27,645 bases of DNA from a virus. Below are positions 1 through 4,936 of the stretch, piece after piece. Position numbers and translations under genes: made by a program. The stretch is taken from the IMG/VR virus record IMGVR_UViG_3300034272_000490, positions 1 to 27,645 of that record; one strand, given 5' to 3'. The notes under the pieces are model-generated. The model had not been told where the DNA came from. It saw only the letters and a program-made list of their open reading frames with translations, and did not search any database. Within the stretch, counting starts at the first letter, position 1. Each line of letters starts with the position of its first letter.

Positions 1-134
1 CCTACTACGACGGATACGGCAAGCTTGTGTGGGCTGATGGTAGGATTCGCCCCGGCTTCCAGCACTGTTCCACTAGCACTGGTCGCCTTAGCTGTACACA
101 ACCAAACCTGCAGAATGTTAGCAAAGGAGAATGA
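1..134 (+). CDS. DNA polymerase I-family (family A), N-terminal part, 3' end only
   Basis: Frame 3, open at the left edge, with in-frame codons from base 3 and a TGA stop at 132-134. The 43 visible codons contain the family A signature TGRLS..PNLQNV, which lies in the palm just before motif A and helps hold the primer-template. The protein then stops after Ser-Lys-Gly-Glu, where a normal polymerase would run through a short loop into motif A. The missing motif A, O-helix and motif C are encoded by the gene at 315. This piece therefore looks like the carboxyl end of a separate subunit that would carry the thumb and any 3'-5' exonuclease domain, which lie outside the window. That the two parts assemble into one enzyme is inference. 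Identification as family A polymerase is firm. Confidence 0.88.
   Translation, partial: YYDGYGKLVWADGRIRPGFQHCSTSTGRLSCTQPNLQNVSKGE
123..129 (+). promoter_or_regulatory. Ribosome binding site inside the end of the polymerase N-part
   Basis: AAAGGAG lies six bases before the ATG at 136, inside the last codons of the polymerase N-terminal gene. It fixes the start of the 59-aa ORF at 136 rather than at the ATG at 25, which would read through the polymerase in another frame. It also shows that the split is equipped for separate translation. Confidence 0.7.
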
Positions 135-135
135 A

Positions 136-315
136 ATGAAATATGTGCCAATGACTGATGATGAGTTGTTTCATATTGTGCGCAATCATGCCACTGGTAG
201 CGTTGAGGAGCTTCGGGCTATTGAACGGGCTGTTCTAGCGCGTCTGCCAAAGACTGTTGAGCCGATTATACAAAGTCAGCAATATAACGATGAGGTTTAT
301 AAGGAAAAGGCGTAA
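136..315 (+). CDS. Small hypothetical protein (59 aa) between the two polymerase parts
   Basis: I do not recognise this protein. It has a good ribosome binding site (123-129), starts one base after the polymerase N-part stop codon, and ends with TAA sharing a base with the ATG of the polymerase C-part (TAATG at 313-317). It is soluble-looking and mostly helical by composition, with a Glu/Arg/Leu-rich stretch at residues 20-40 (SVEELRAIERAVLARL). There is no cysteine pair, membrane segment or nuclease motif. Its placement suggests it was inserted into the polymerase gene, splitting it, or that it arose in the gap. It could be a linker or clamp between the halves or simply a moron-like gene; the sequence does not decide. 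Confidence 0.65.
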   Translation: MKYVPMTDDELFHIVRNHATGSVEELRAIERAVLARLPKTVEPIIQSQQYNDEVYKEKA

Positions 316-1145
316 TGAGTAGGATTAAGGAATGCTTCACAACACGCTTTGAGAACGGCAGCATTGTCAATGCCGACTTCTCTCAGCTAGAGGTAGTTGG
401 ATTGGCTATCCTATCCCTAGACCAACAGCTGATTGACGACATTAAATCAGGTATGGACATGCACATCGTTCGAGCTGCTAAGCTGTTTAACATTGCGGAA
501 GACAAGGTGACTAAGCAACAGCGCCAGCTTGCAAAGATGCTGAGCTTCCAGTTGCAGTATGGCTCAGGAGCTAGGAATATGTCTGAGCAGAACAAGATTC
601 ACATTAACGTGGCAAAGAAGTTTATCGAGCAATACTATGAGAGGTACAAAGATGTTAAACGATGGCAAGAGCACGTCAGAGAGAGTGTCGTATCTTCTCG
701 CAGAGTTGACGGGCATACTAAAAGAGGCTACCCCAGAGGAACTGGAACATACCGAAGCCCGTCTGGAAGAGCTTATACGTTTTATGAATACGACCCTATG
801 GGAGATTGGCAGAAAGAAGCCAGCTTCTCCCCTACGGAAATGAAGAACTACCCCTGCCAAGGCTTCTCCACTGGTGATGTCATGGCGTTGTATCGGGGGC
901 AAGTGATGCGCCAATTGATGCCTGAGATGTTTATAAACATCTTGTTTATCAATAGCGTACACGACAGTGTGATGTTTGACTGCCGTGATGAAGAAAGTGT
1001 TGCAAAGTGTGTAGAGGTGTTGTATAATATGTGTAAGGAGCTTCCAATGCTTCTTACCAAGCGGTTCGGAATTGAAGTGCCGTTGGAGTTTAACATTGAT
1101 GTAGAGACTGGCTCATCGTGGGCTAACTTAACTAAGAGGAAATAA
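315..1145 (+). CDS. DNA polymerase I-family (family A), C-terminal catalytic part
   Basis: This 276-aa protein is the catalytic half of a family A polymerase. Motif A is at residues 20-28 (ADFSQLEVV, metal ligand Asp21). Motif B, the O-helix that binds the incoming dNTP, is near residues 69-81 and fits RxxxKxxxFxxxYG. Motif C is VHDSV at 215-219, with metal ligand Asp217. Both catalytic aspartates are therefore on this piece, while the preceding thumb and TGRLS region is on the gene ending at 134. The start is well placed: ATG at 315 directly precedes Ser-Arg-Ile-Lys-Glu-Cys-Phe, the usual beginning of the strand into motif A, and purine-rich AAGGAAAAGG lies just upstream. Alone it lacks the template-binding thumb, so it probably needs the N-part. 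The reading frame is the same as that of the N-part. Confidence 0.93.
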   Translation: MSRIKECFTTRFENGSIVNADFSQLEVVGLAILSLDQQLIDDIKSGMDMHIVRAAKLFNIAEDKVTKQQRQLAKMLSFQLQYGSGARNMSEQNKIHINVAKKFIEQYYERYKDVKRWQEHVRESVVSSRRVDGHTKRGYPRGTGTYRSPSGRAYTFYEYDPMGDWQKEASFSPTEMKNYPCQGFSTGDVMALYRGQVMRQLMPEMFINILFINSVHDSVMFDCRDEESVAKCVEVLYNMCKELPMLLTKRFGIEVPLEFNIDVETGSSWANLTKRK

Positions 1146-1147
1146 GT

Positions 1148-1573
1148 ATGGCAATTGTTACTGGTCAAGTGGAAGAAAGTAAAGACAACAAGCGTTTCAA
1201 AGTAGATGGTCAGTGGTATGGCTCGTTCAATGCTGTTAGCGGTATTGTTATTGGTGACTTTGTTACTATCAACTGGGCTCCTGACAAGACGGGGCAATAC
1301 AAGAACATCAAGGGCATATCCAAGGTTGACGCTCCTGCAGGTGGTGGCAGTGCTCCTGCTCCCTCTGGTGGTGGCACTACTGGTGGTCGTGACTTGGTGA
1401 TTGTGCGTCAGAACGCTCTGGCTCACGCTACAGCCCTTGTTGTTGCCACAGGTGTGGCAGATGTATGGAAAGCCCAATCGCTTGTCCTTAAGCTTGCCGA
1501 AGGCTTCGCTAAGTACAGCGCAACAGGTGAGATTGAAGACGACAGCCCTATCCATGACGAGGTAGGTTTCTAA
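1148..1573 (+). CDS. Probable single-stranded DNA-binding protein
   Basis: The 141-aa protein begins with a beta-rich region (residues 1-60) containing Gly-Asp-Phe-Val and Trp-Ala-Pro turns, consistent with an OB-fold. A flexible Gly/Ala/Pro/Ser linker follows (about 62-80), then a helical segment, and an acidic tail that ends DDSPIHDEVGF. An acidic tail finishing in an aromatic residue is typical of replication ssDNA-binding proteins (E. coli SSB, T7 gp2.5), where it recruits partner enzymes. Position supports this: it sits between the polymerase and the 5'-3' exonuclease. AGGA at 1137-1140 is seven bases before the ATG. The fold assignment is inference from composition, tail and neighbours; an unrelated phage replication accessory protein is the alternative. 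Confidence 0.5.
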   Translation: MAIVTGQVEESKDNKRFKVDGQWYGSFNAVSGIVIGDFVTINWAPDKTGQYKNIKGISKVDAPAGGGSAPAPSGGGTTGGRDLVIVRQNALAHATALVVATGVADVWKAQSLVLKLAEGFAKYSATGEIEDDSPIHDEVGF

Positions 1574-1782
1574 TGTCTGTAACAGTATATGATGATGGTT
1601 ACTATCAGGTACGTTCCCATCCTGATAATTTTAACAGCAGGAACAGGTTCGAAGTGTGGAACATGGCTACTAACTCGAAGCTTGGGGAGTTTTTTATGAC
1701 TGGTGAGTTTCTAATGTCGGCTTCGACTTTAGAATTAGACACCCTTCTGAAAGCTCGGCTCAAAGAATTTGGAGTGCTATGA
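1573..1782 (+). CDS. Hypothetical protein (69 aa)
   Basis: Not recognised. The ATG shares a base with the stop of the ssDNA-binding-like gene (TAATG) and its own TGA overlaps the start of the exonuclease gene (ATGA at 1779-1782), so it is almost certainly translated with its neighbours. It is Tyr/Asn/Phe-rich at the start and has a predicted helix near the C-terminus (Leu-Glu-Leu-Asp..Leu-Lys-Ala-Arg-Leu). No membrane segment or metal motif is visible. A small replication-module protein of unknown role. Confidence 0.7.
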   Translation: MSVTVYDDGYYQVRSHPDNFNSRNRFEVWNMATNSKLGEFFMTGEFLMSASTLELDTLLKARLKEFGVL

Positions 1783-2507
1783 AAGCTCTTATTGACGGTG
1801 ACATTCTGGTGTATAGCTGTGGCTTTGCCTCAGATGCTGCCGCCAAGGAGCAAGGCATTGAAGCAGAGCCTGTAGAGTTTTGCCTTAACGGTGTTAAGGA
1901 AACAATTAGGAGCCTCTGTGAAGCTACAGAGGCGACTGATTACATCATCTTCCTGACTGGCAAGGACAACTTCCGATACAAGGTGAGCCCTGACTACAAG
2001 GCAAACCGCAAGGATGCTGCCAAGCCTTACCATTACGACTCTGTGCGGAGATATTTGCAAGACCATCATCCGTGTACTGTTAGTGATGGGGAGGAAGCAG
2101 ACGATGAACTAGGGCGCTTCCAAGTAAATGCTGAACCAGCTAGTACAGTAATTATCTCTAAGGATAAAGACTTAGACATGATTAGGGGTTGGCATTATAA
2201 CTGGAGCCCGAAGAACAAAGAGAAAGGTATGTACTTCACCAGTGAGATTGATGGGCTACGTTTGTTCTACAAACAACTCATCACTGGTGATGCTACAGAC
2301 AACATCTCTGGTGTTTATCGTCTGTTTGGGCGGAAGGCTACAAAGGGATTGCTTGAGCCATTAGATGACATGAGGAATGAGCGTGACATGTTCCAGTATG
2401 TTCTGGATGAAGCCTACAATGGCGACATTGACCTGATGGACAGGCAAGCAAAACTTCTGTGGATTAGAACGAATGAAACATGGGAAGAGCATTTTTCCAA
2501 ACTTTAG
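1779..2507 (+). CDS. 5'-3' exonuclease (T5/T7-type FEN, PIN-like fold)
   Basis: A 242-aa flap endonuclease/5'-3' exonuclease that removes RNA primers or flaps or degrades host DNA, working with the polymerase. All family motifs are visible: metal-binding LIDGD (Asp6, Asp8), the conserved basic stretch NFRYKVSPDYKANR (64-77) that contacts DNA, the acidic cluster GEEADDE (104-110), SKDKDLD (127-133) and the helix-3-turn region ITGDATDNISGV (168-179) with Asp171 and Asp174. Length fits single-domain phage FEN proteins. Start at 1779 overlaps the upstream stop (ATGA) with GGAG four bases before it. Family A polymerases in cells carry this activity as an N-terminal domain; phages typically encode it separately, as here. 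Confidence 0.92.
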   Translation: MKALIDGDILVYSCGFASDAAAKEQGIEAEPVEFCLNGVKETIRSLCEATEATDYIIFLTGKDNFRYKVSPDYKANRKDAAKPYHYDSVRRYLQDHHPCTVSDGEEADDELGRFQVNAEPASTVIISKDKDLDMIRGWHYNWSPKNKEKGMYFTSEIDGLRLFYKQLITGDATDNISGVYRLFGRKATKGLLEPLDDMRNERDMFQYVLDEAYNGDIDLMDRQAKLLWIRTNETWEEHFSKL

Positions 2508-2532
2508 CGTTATTTTAATATAGGAGTACAAC

Positions 2533-2676
2533 ATGATTATTGCGTTGCTGGCTAGTCTTTTGCTTTGGGGCGGTAAGATTGAAGAGGATGCGTGGGGAGT
2601 CGCGCTGTTATTCTCATTAATTGAGTTTACTTTGGAACTTTGCGCCCTTGCCCCTTTGCTTTTGGGTTGCCAATAA
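2533..2676 (+). CDS. Small membrane protein (47 aa)
   Basis: A short ORF starting ATG at 2533 with TAGGAG six bases upstream and ending TAA at 2674-2676, ten bases before the first tRNA. The product starts with a hydrophobic stretch (MIIALLASLLLW), has a short charged loop (KIEEDA, residues 15-20), then a second, longer hydrophobic stretch (about 22-46), so two membrane passes are plausible. I do not recognise it. Many phages carry such tiny inner-membrane proteins in the early region, where they affect the host envelope or superinfection, but no such role can be read from this sequence. Confidence 0.55.
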   Translation: MIIALLASLLLWGGKIEEDAWGVALLFSLIEFTLELCALAPLLLGCQ

Positions 2677-2685
2677 AAACTTCTC

Positions 2686-2762
2686 GCGGCTATAGCTCAA
2701 CGGGATAGAGCATGAGCCTTCTAAGCTCAGGGTTCGGGGTTCGAGTCCCTGTGGTCGCGCCA
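2686..2762 (+). tRNA. tRNA-Arg (anticodon UCU)
   Basis: A full cloverleaf can be drawn: acceptor GCGGCTA pairs with TGGTCGC (two G-T pairs), D-stem GCTC/GAGC, anticodon stem TGAGC/GCTCA with loop CTTCTAA giving anticodon TCT at 2720-2722, and T-arm CGGGG-TTCGAGT-CCCTG. The discriminator is G and the CCA end is encoded (2760-2762). It decodes AGA (and AGG by wobble), codons often rare in bacterial hosts, so it probably supplements host translation during infection. Confidence 0.95.
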
Positions 2763-2765
2763 ATC

Positions 2766-2840
2766 GCTCCGTTAGCTCAGTGGTAGAGCAGCCGCCTTGT
2801 AAGCGGCAGGTCGGGGGTTCAAGTCCCTCACGGAGCACCA
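2766..2840 (+). tRNA. tRNA-Thr (anticodon UGU)
   Basis: Acceptor GCTCCGT pairs perfectly with ACGGAGC, D-stem GCTC/GAGC, anticodon stem GCCGC/GCGGC with loop CTTGTAA giving anticodon TGT at 2798-2800, T-arm GGGGG-TTCAAGT-CCCTC, discriminator A and encoded CCA at 2838-2840. It decodes ACA (and other ACN by wobble). Only three bases separate it from tRNA-Arg, so both are likely processed from one transcript. Confidence 0.95.
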
Positions 2841-2858
2841 CTTTAACAAAGGATGTTT

Positions 2859-3005
2859 ATGGATGATGAATTTGAAATTGATACGGGAGACATGCAGAAT
2901 CTGGCAGACGTTCCCACTGAGGTTCTAGTTACACTAGCGCTTGGCATTCTTGAAGAGCTTGAGATTCGTGTCAACCGCAAGGAAAAGCTTAGGGCTGTAA
3001 ACTAA
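2859..3005 (+). CDS. Small acidic hypothetical protein (48 aa)
   Basis: ATG at 2859 follows AAAGGA (2848-2853) at five bases; an alternative in-frame ATG at 2853 would overlap that site and is less likely. TAA at 3003-3005 shares a base with the ATG of the HNH gene. The product is acidic at the N-terminus (Asp-Asp-Glu-Phe-Glu) and then forms a likely amphipathic helix (LVTLALGILEELEIRVNRK) with a basic end. No known family is recognised. The coding overlap with the next gene and the ribosome site support it as real. Confidence 0.65.
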   Translation: MDDEFEIDTGDMQNLADVPTEVLVTLALGILEELEIRVNRKEKLRAVN

Positions 3006-3382
3006 TGGCAGGGAAACGAGCCCCTCCTAGCGGAGAGTTTCGACACTATCCTGCTTGGAGTAACAGTAAGTTTTGGGGATACATACGCTCAGGGCTTCGT
3101 GCCAAGTGGAGCAGGTACCCTGTAAAGTTTCAAGTGTTAAATGCTTCAAAGCGCAAAGCGTTGCTTAATCCACGAGCCAAGTGGGAATATCAATGCTCTG
3201 TGTGTAAGACTTGGAGCTTGCAAAAAGACGTAGAAGTAGACCATCTAATCCCATGCGGAACCTTGCGTTCCTATGAAGATTTGCCACAGTTTGTAGAACG
3301 ATTATTCTGTGGTGCTGAACATCTACGCACCGTATGCAAGCAATGTCACAAAATCATTACGAAAGAGGAAAGAGACAAATGA
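3005..3382 (+). CDS. HNH-type endonuclease
   Basis: A 125-aa protein with a C-terminal HNH/zinc-finger core: CSVC (Cys64, Cys67), VDH at 78-80 (catalytic His80), and CKQCH at 111-115 (Cys111, Cys114, His115) with His106 nearby. The two CxxC pairs bind a structural zinc, and the Asp-His with the final His form the beta-beta-alpha-metal active site that cleaves DNA. The N-terminal 55 residues are basic and aromatic and may contact DNA. The gene fits its operon closely (stop/start overlaps on both sides), unlike most free-standing homing endonucleases, so a role in DNA metabolism or host DNA breakdown is as likely as homing. Confidence 0.82.
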   Translation: MAGKRAPPSGEFRHYPAWSNSKFWGYIRSGLRAKWSRYPVKFQVLNASKRKALLNPRAKWEYQCSVCKTWSLQKDVEVDHLIPCGTLRSYEDLPQFVERLFCGAEHLRTVCKQCHKIITKEERDK

Positions 3383-3687
3383 CAGACAAAATGCCAGCTG
3401 CAAAGTTTCCGCCGTGGGGATACCTGCCTAATGAACGAGCAGACCTTCCAATGCATGAGCACCAGCCTGATATGGTGAATAGTCCTCCACACTATCGGCA
3501 AGGCGGCATCGAATGTATTGACGCAATCGAAGCTATGCTTTCTAAGACAGAGTATCAGGGCATGCTCAAGGGCAACATCCTGAAATATCTGTGGCGTGAG
3601 AACTACAAAGGCCGTCTTGAGAGTCTCAAGAAAGCCCAATGGTATCTAAACAAACTTGTGGAGTCGTATGAAAATCCTTCTACTTGA
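3379..3687 (+). CDS. DUF3310 protein (T7 gp1.7-related domain)
   Basis: Starts at the ATG that overlaps the HNH stop (ATGA at 3379-3382), giving 102 aa; an upstream in-frame ATG at 3334 lies well inside the HNH gene and is less likely. The core SPPHYRQGGIECIDAIEA, then a helical LKGNILKYLWR and a closing KKAQWYLNKL, is the DUF3310 signature. In T7 this domain occurs in gp1.7, a nucleoside monophosphate kinase, so a role in the phage nucleotide supply is possible but not demonstrable from the domain alone. The 30-residue N-terminus is proline-rich and variable. Its end overlaps the next gene by 20 bases. Confidence 0.85.
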   Translation: MTDKMPAAKFPPWGYLPNERADLPMHEHQPDMVNSPPHYRQGGIECIDAIEAMLSKTEYQGMLKGNILKYLWRENYKGRLESLKKAQWYLNKLVESYENPST

Positions 3688-4411
3688 CATTGAGACATCA
3701 CCACACAGCGTGTATGCGTGGGGCTTGTTCAAGCAAAACATTAGCTTGAGCCAAGTGAAAGATACAAGCCGTGTGCTATGCTCTGCATACAAGTGGCTTG
3801 GGGAAAAGAAGACACACTTTACGTCTGAATGGACAGATGGTGTTGACGGCATGTTGGAAAACATGTATAATGTAATTGAGGAGGCAGATGCAATCGTTAC
3901 CTACAACGGGAACCGATTCGACCTACCAACCCTCAACAAAGAGTTCTTGCTAACTGGATATAGTCCACCTGCTCCCTACAAAAGCGTTGACCTATATCGT
4001 ACCGTTAAAAACAAGTTTAGGTTTGCAAGTAACAAACTAGACCACGTTGCACAACAGCTTGGACTAGGCAGTAAAACCGACCACTACGGGTTTCAGATGT
4101 GGCTTGATGTCATGGACGGCAACAAGAAAGCTCAGAAGCTAATGGAGACTTACAACAAACAAGACGTAGTTTTATTGGAGAAAGTGTATGACATTGTTTT
4201 ACCTTGGATTGCTAATCATCCTAATCGTAGCCATCACAGCGGTAGTGCTGTATGTCCAAACTGCGGTTCAGAGCACTTACAACATCGAGGATTTGCTATC
4301 ACCTCCGTGGGAAGACAGCAACGCTTCCAGTGTCAAGACTGCGGCAAATGGAGTAAAGCCTCAGAAAGCTGTGAGAAAACCCCGAAAGAAAACCGTATCA
4401 ACTCAATCTAA
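3668..4411 (+). CDS. DEDDy 3'-5' exonuclease (RNase H-like) with C-terminal zinc ribbon
   Basis: A 247-aa nuclease. Exo I is LLDIETSP (Asp7, Glu9), Exo II NGNRFDLPTL with Asp85, and Exo III YNKQD with Tyr162 and Asp166, the DEDDy arrangement of DnaQ-fold exonucleases. A four-cysteine zinc ribbon follows: CPNC (196-199) and CQDC (222-225). The start at 3668 is preferred over the in-frame ATG at 3656 because GGAG lies four bases upstream and Met-Lys-Ile-Leu-Leu-Leu-Asp is the normal beginning of the first strand. It may serve as a proofreading exonuclease in trans, process DNA ends or act on structured DNA. Another ORF overlaps its last 224 bases. Confidence 0.87.
   Translation: MKILLLDIETSPHSVYAWGLFKQNISLSQVKDTSRVLCSAYKWLGEKKTHFTSEWTDGVDGMLENMYNVIEEADAIVTYNGNRFDLPTLNKEFLLTGYSPPAPYKSVDLYRTVKNKFRFASNKLDHVAQQLGLGSKTDHYGFQMWLDVMDGNKKAQKLMETYNKQDVVLLEKVYDIVLPWIANHPNRSHHSGSAVCPNCGSEHLQHRGFAITSVGRQQRFQCQDCGKWSKASESCEKTPKENRINSI
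4177..4180 (+). promoter_or_regulatory. Internal ribosome binding site for the overprinted ORF
   Basis: GGAG sits seven bases before the ATG at 4188, inside the exonuclease gene. Both motif and spacing are good, which supports translation of the +1-frame ORF at 4188-4433. Confidence 0.4.
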
Positions 4412-4433
4412 ACCTAAAGGAAAAGCTAAATGA
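4188..4433 (+). CDS. Candidate overprinted small membrane protein (81 aa)
   Basis: This ORF runs in the +1 frame relative to the exonuclease, over its zinc-ribbon coding region, and continues 22 bases past its stop. The product has one strong hydrophobic segment (residues 3-24, FYLGLLIILIVAITAVV), a middle stretch with Pro-Pro-Trp-Glu-Asp, and a Lys/Pro-rich tail (KAVRKPRKK, KPKGKAK). Support for it being real: GGAG at seven bases, and a TGA that overlaps the ATG of the next gene (ATGA at 4430-4433), as in other gene pairs here. Alternatives are chance or an ancestral frameshift that moved the exonuclease tail into this frame. No function recognised; a single-pass membrane protein if made. 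Confidence 0.45.
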   Translation: MTLFYLGLLIILIVAITAVVLYVQTAVQSTYNIEDLLSPPWEDSNASSVKTAANGVKPQKAVRKPRKKTVSTQSKPKGKAK

Positions 4434-4627
4434 AAACCAAACAAACCAAAATCCAAAAGCTCATCAACGCTCTGCGTAAGCGTAACCTGACTGTCCGTGA
4501 GATTGCCTCTCGCTTCAGCGTCCCGAATGTGTATGCCATCATCGACGACATCCGCAAGGTGCACAACCTGAACGTGCAGCGTACCACAACCCGTACAGGC
4601 ATCACAGCCTACCGTCTGGTTGCATAA
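4430..4627 (+). CDS. Small helix-turn-helix protein (65 aa)
   Basis: A basic 65-aa protein with an N-terminal Lys/Arg-rich helix (about 1-19), then a helix-turn-helix reading LTVREIASRFSVPNVYAIIDDIRK (20-43), and a C-terminal beta-hairpin-like part rich in Thr and Arg (RTTTRTGITAYRLV), as in a small winged helix. Such proteins typically bind DNA as regulators or recruit replication factors. The start overlaps the stop of the ORF at 4188-4433 (ATGA) and AAAGGA lies upstream. The DNA-binding role is inferred from the fold; no operator was found in the window. Confidence 0.7.
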   Translation: MKTKQTKIQKLINALRKRNLTVREIASRFSVPNVYAIIDDIRKVHNLNVQRTTTRTGITAYRLVA

Positions 4628-4635
4628 GGATTAGC

Positions 4636-4839
4636 ATGAAAGACCCTGATTTCCTCGAAGAGATTGTGGAGCGAGTGGAATCGGCCTATGAGCCCGATGA
4701 GATTGTCGGGCTCTTAGAGCTTTCCATGATGGAGATAGCGCAAGCTTTCGAGAAAGACTTCCTTGACCTTGCATTTAATTTAGGTTTTATCTCAAACCAC
4801 GGAGACGACTATGACAAAGAAGACGACAGTAATTGGTAA
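4636..4839 (+). CDS. Acidic hypothetical protein (67 aa)
   Basis: ATG at 4636 with AAGGA five bases upstream, eight bases after the HTH gene. The product is strongly acidic and mostly helical, ending in GDDYDKEDDSNW. No family recognised. Its end overlaps the following small membrane protein gene by 29 bases. The acidic character could mimic DNA or serve protein contacts, but nothing specific can be read. Confidence 0.7.
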   Translation: MKDPDFLEEIVERVESAYEPDEIVGLLELSMMEIAQAFEKDFLDLAFNLGFISNHGDDYDKEDDSNW

Positions 4840-4936
4840 TATTTTAGCTGGTATTTATTGGTATGGTGTGGTGCTTATCGGAGCTCTTCTGACTGGCGTT
4901 GCATTCAATGTGTTTCTCACTTTTGCAGGATTCTAA
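4811..4936 (+). CDS. Small membrane protein (41 aa)
   Basis: ATG at 4811 has GGAG six bases upstream (4801-4804), and the TAA at 4934-4936 shares a base with the ATG of the reductase (TAATG), so the start and end are both fixed by context. The product has a short basic N-terminus (MTKKTT) followed by a hydrophobic run from residue 7 to 41, probably a long transmembrane helix or a helical hairpin (GNILAGIYWYGVV, then GALLTGVAFNVFL). By the positive-inside rule the N-terminus should face the cytoplasm. It has no family I recognise; the role is unknown. Confidence 0.55.
   Translation: MTKKTTVIGNILAGIYWYGVVLIGALLTGVAFNVFLTFAGF

Noticed and set aside
132-315. Group I intron in the polymerase gene
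   Set aside because: The insert is too short for a normal group I core, and both flanking genes have their own start or stop and ribosome site.
559-843. 94-aa ORF inside the polymerase C-part, other frame (possible ATG at 652 with GAGG seven bases upstream)
   Set aside because: The Glu-rich product looks protein-like, but it lies wholly within a conserved enzyme gene and has no stop/start coupling with a neighbour; kept out as probable chance.
2617-2841. Minus-strand ORF across both tRNA genes
   Set aside because: It is the antisense of the tRNAs and gives the well-known spurious GLEPPTCRLQGG-type protein; no ribosome site.
4858-4936. Longer N-terminus for the reductase from the ATG at 4858
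   Set aside because: It lies inside the small membrane protein gene; the ATG at 4936 overlaps that gene's stop and begins a normal reductase N-terminus.
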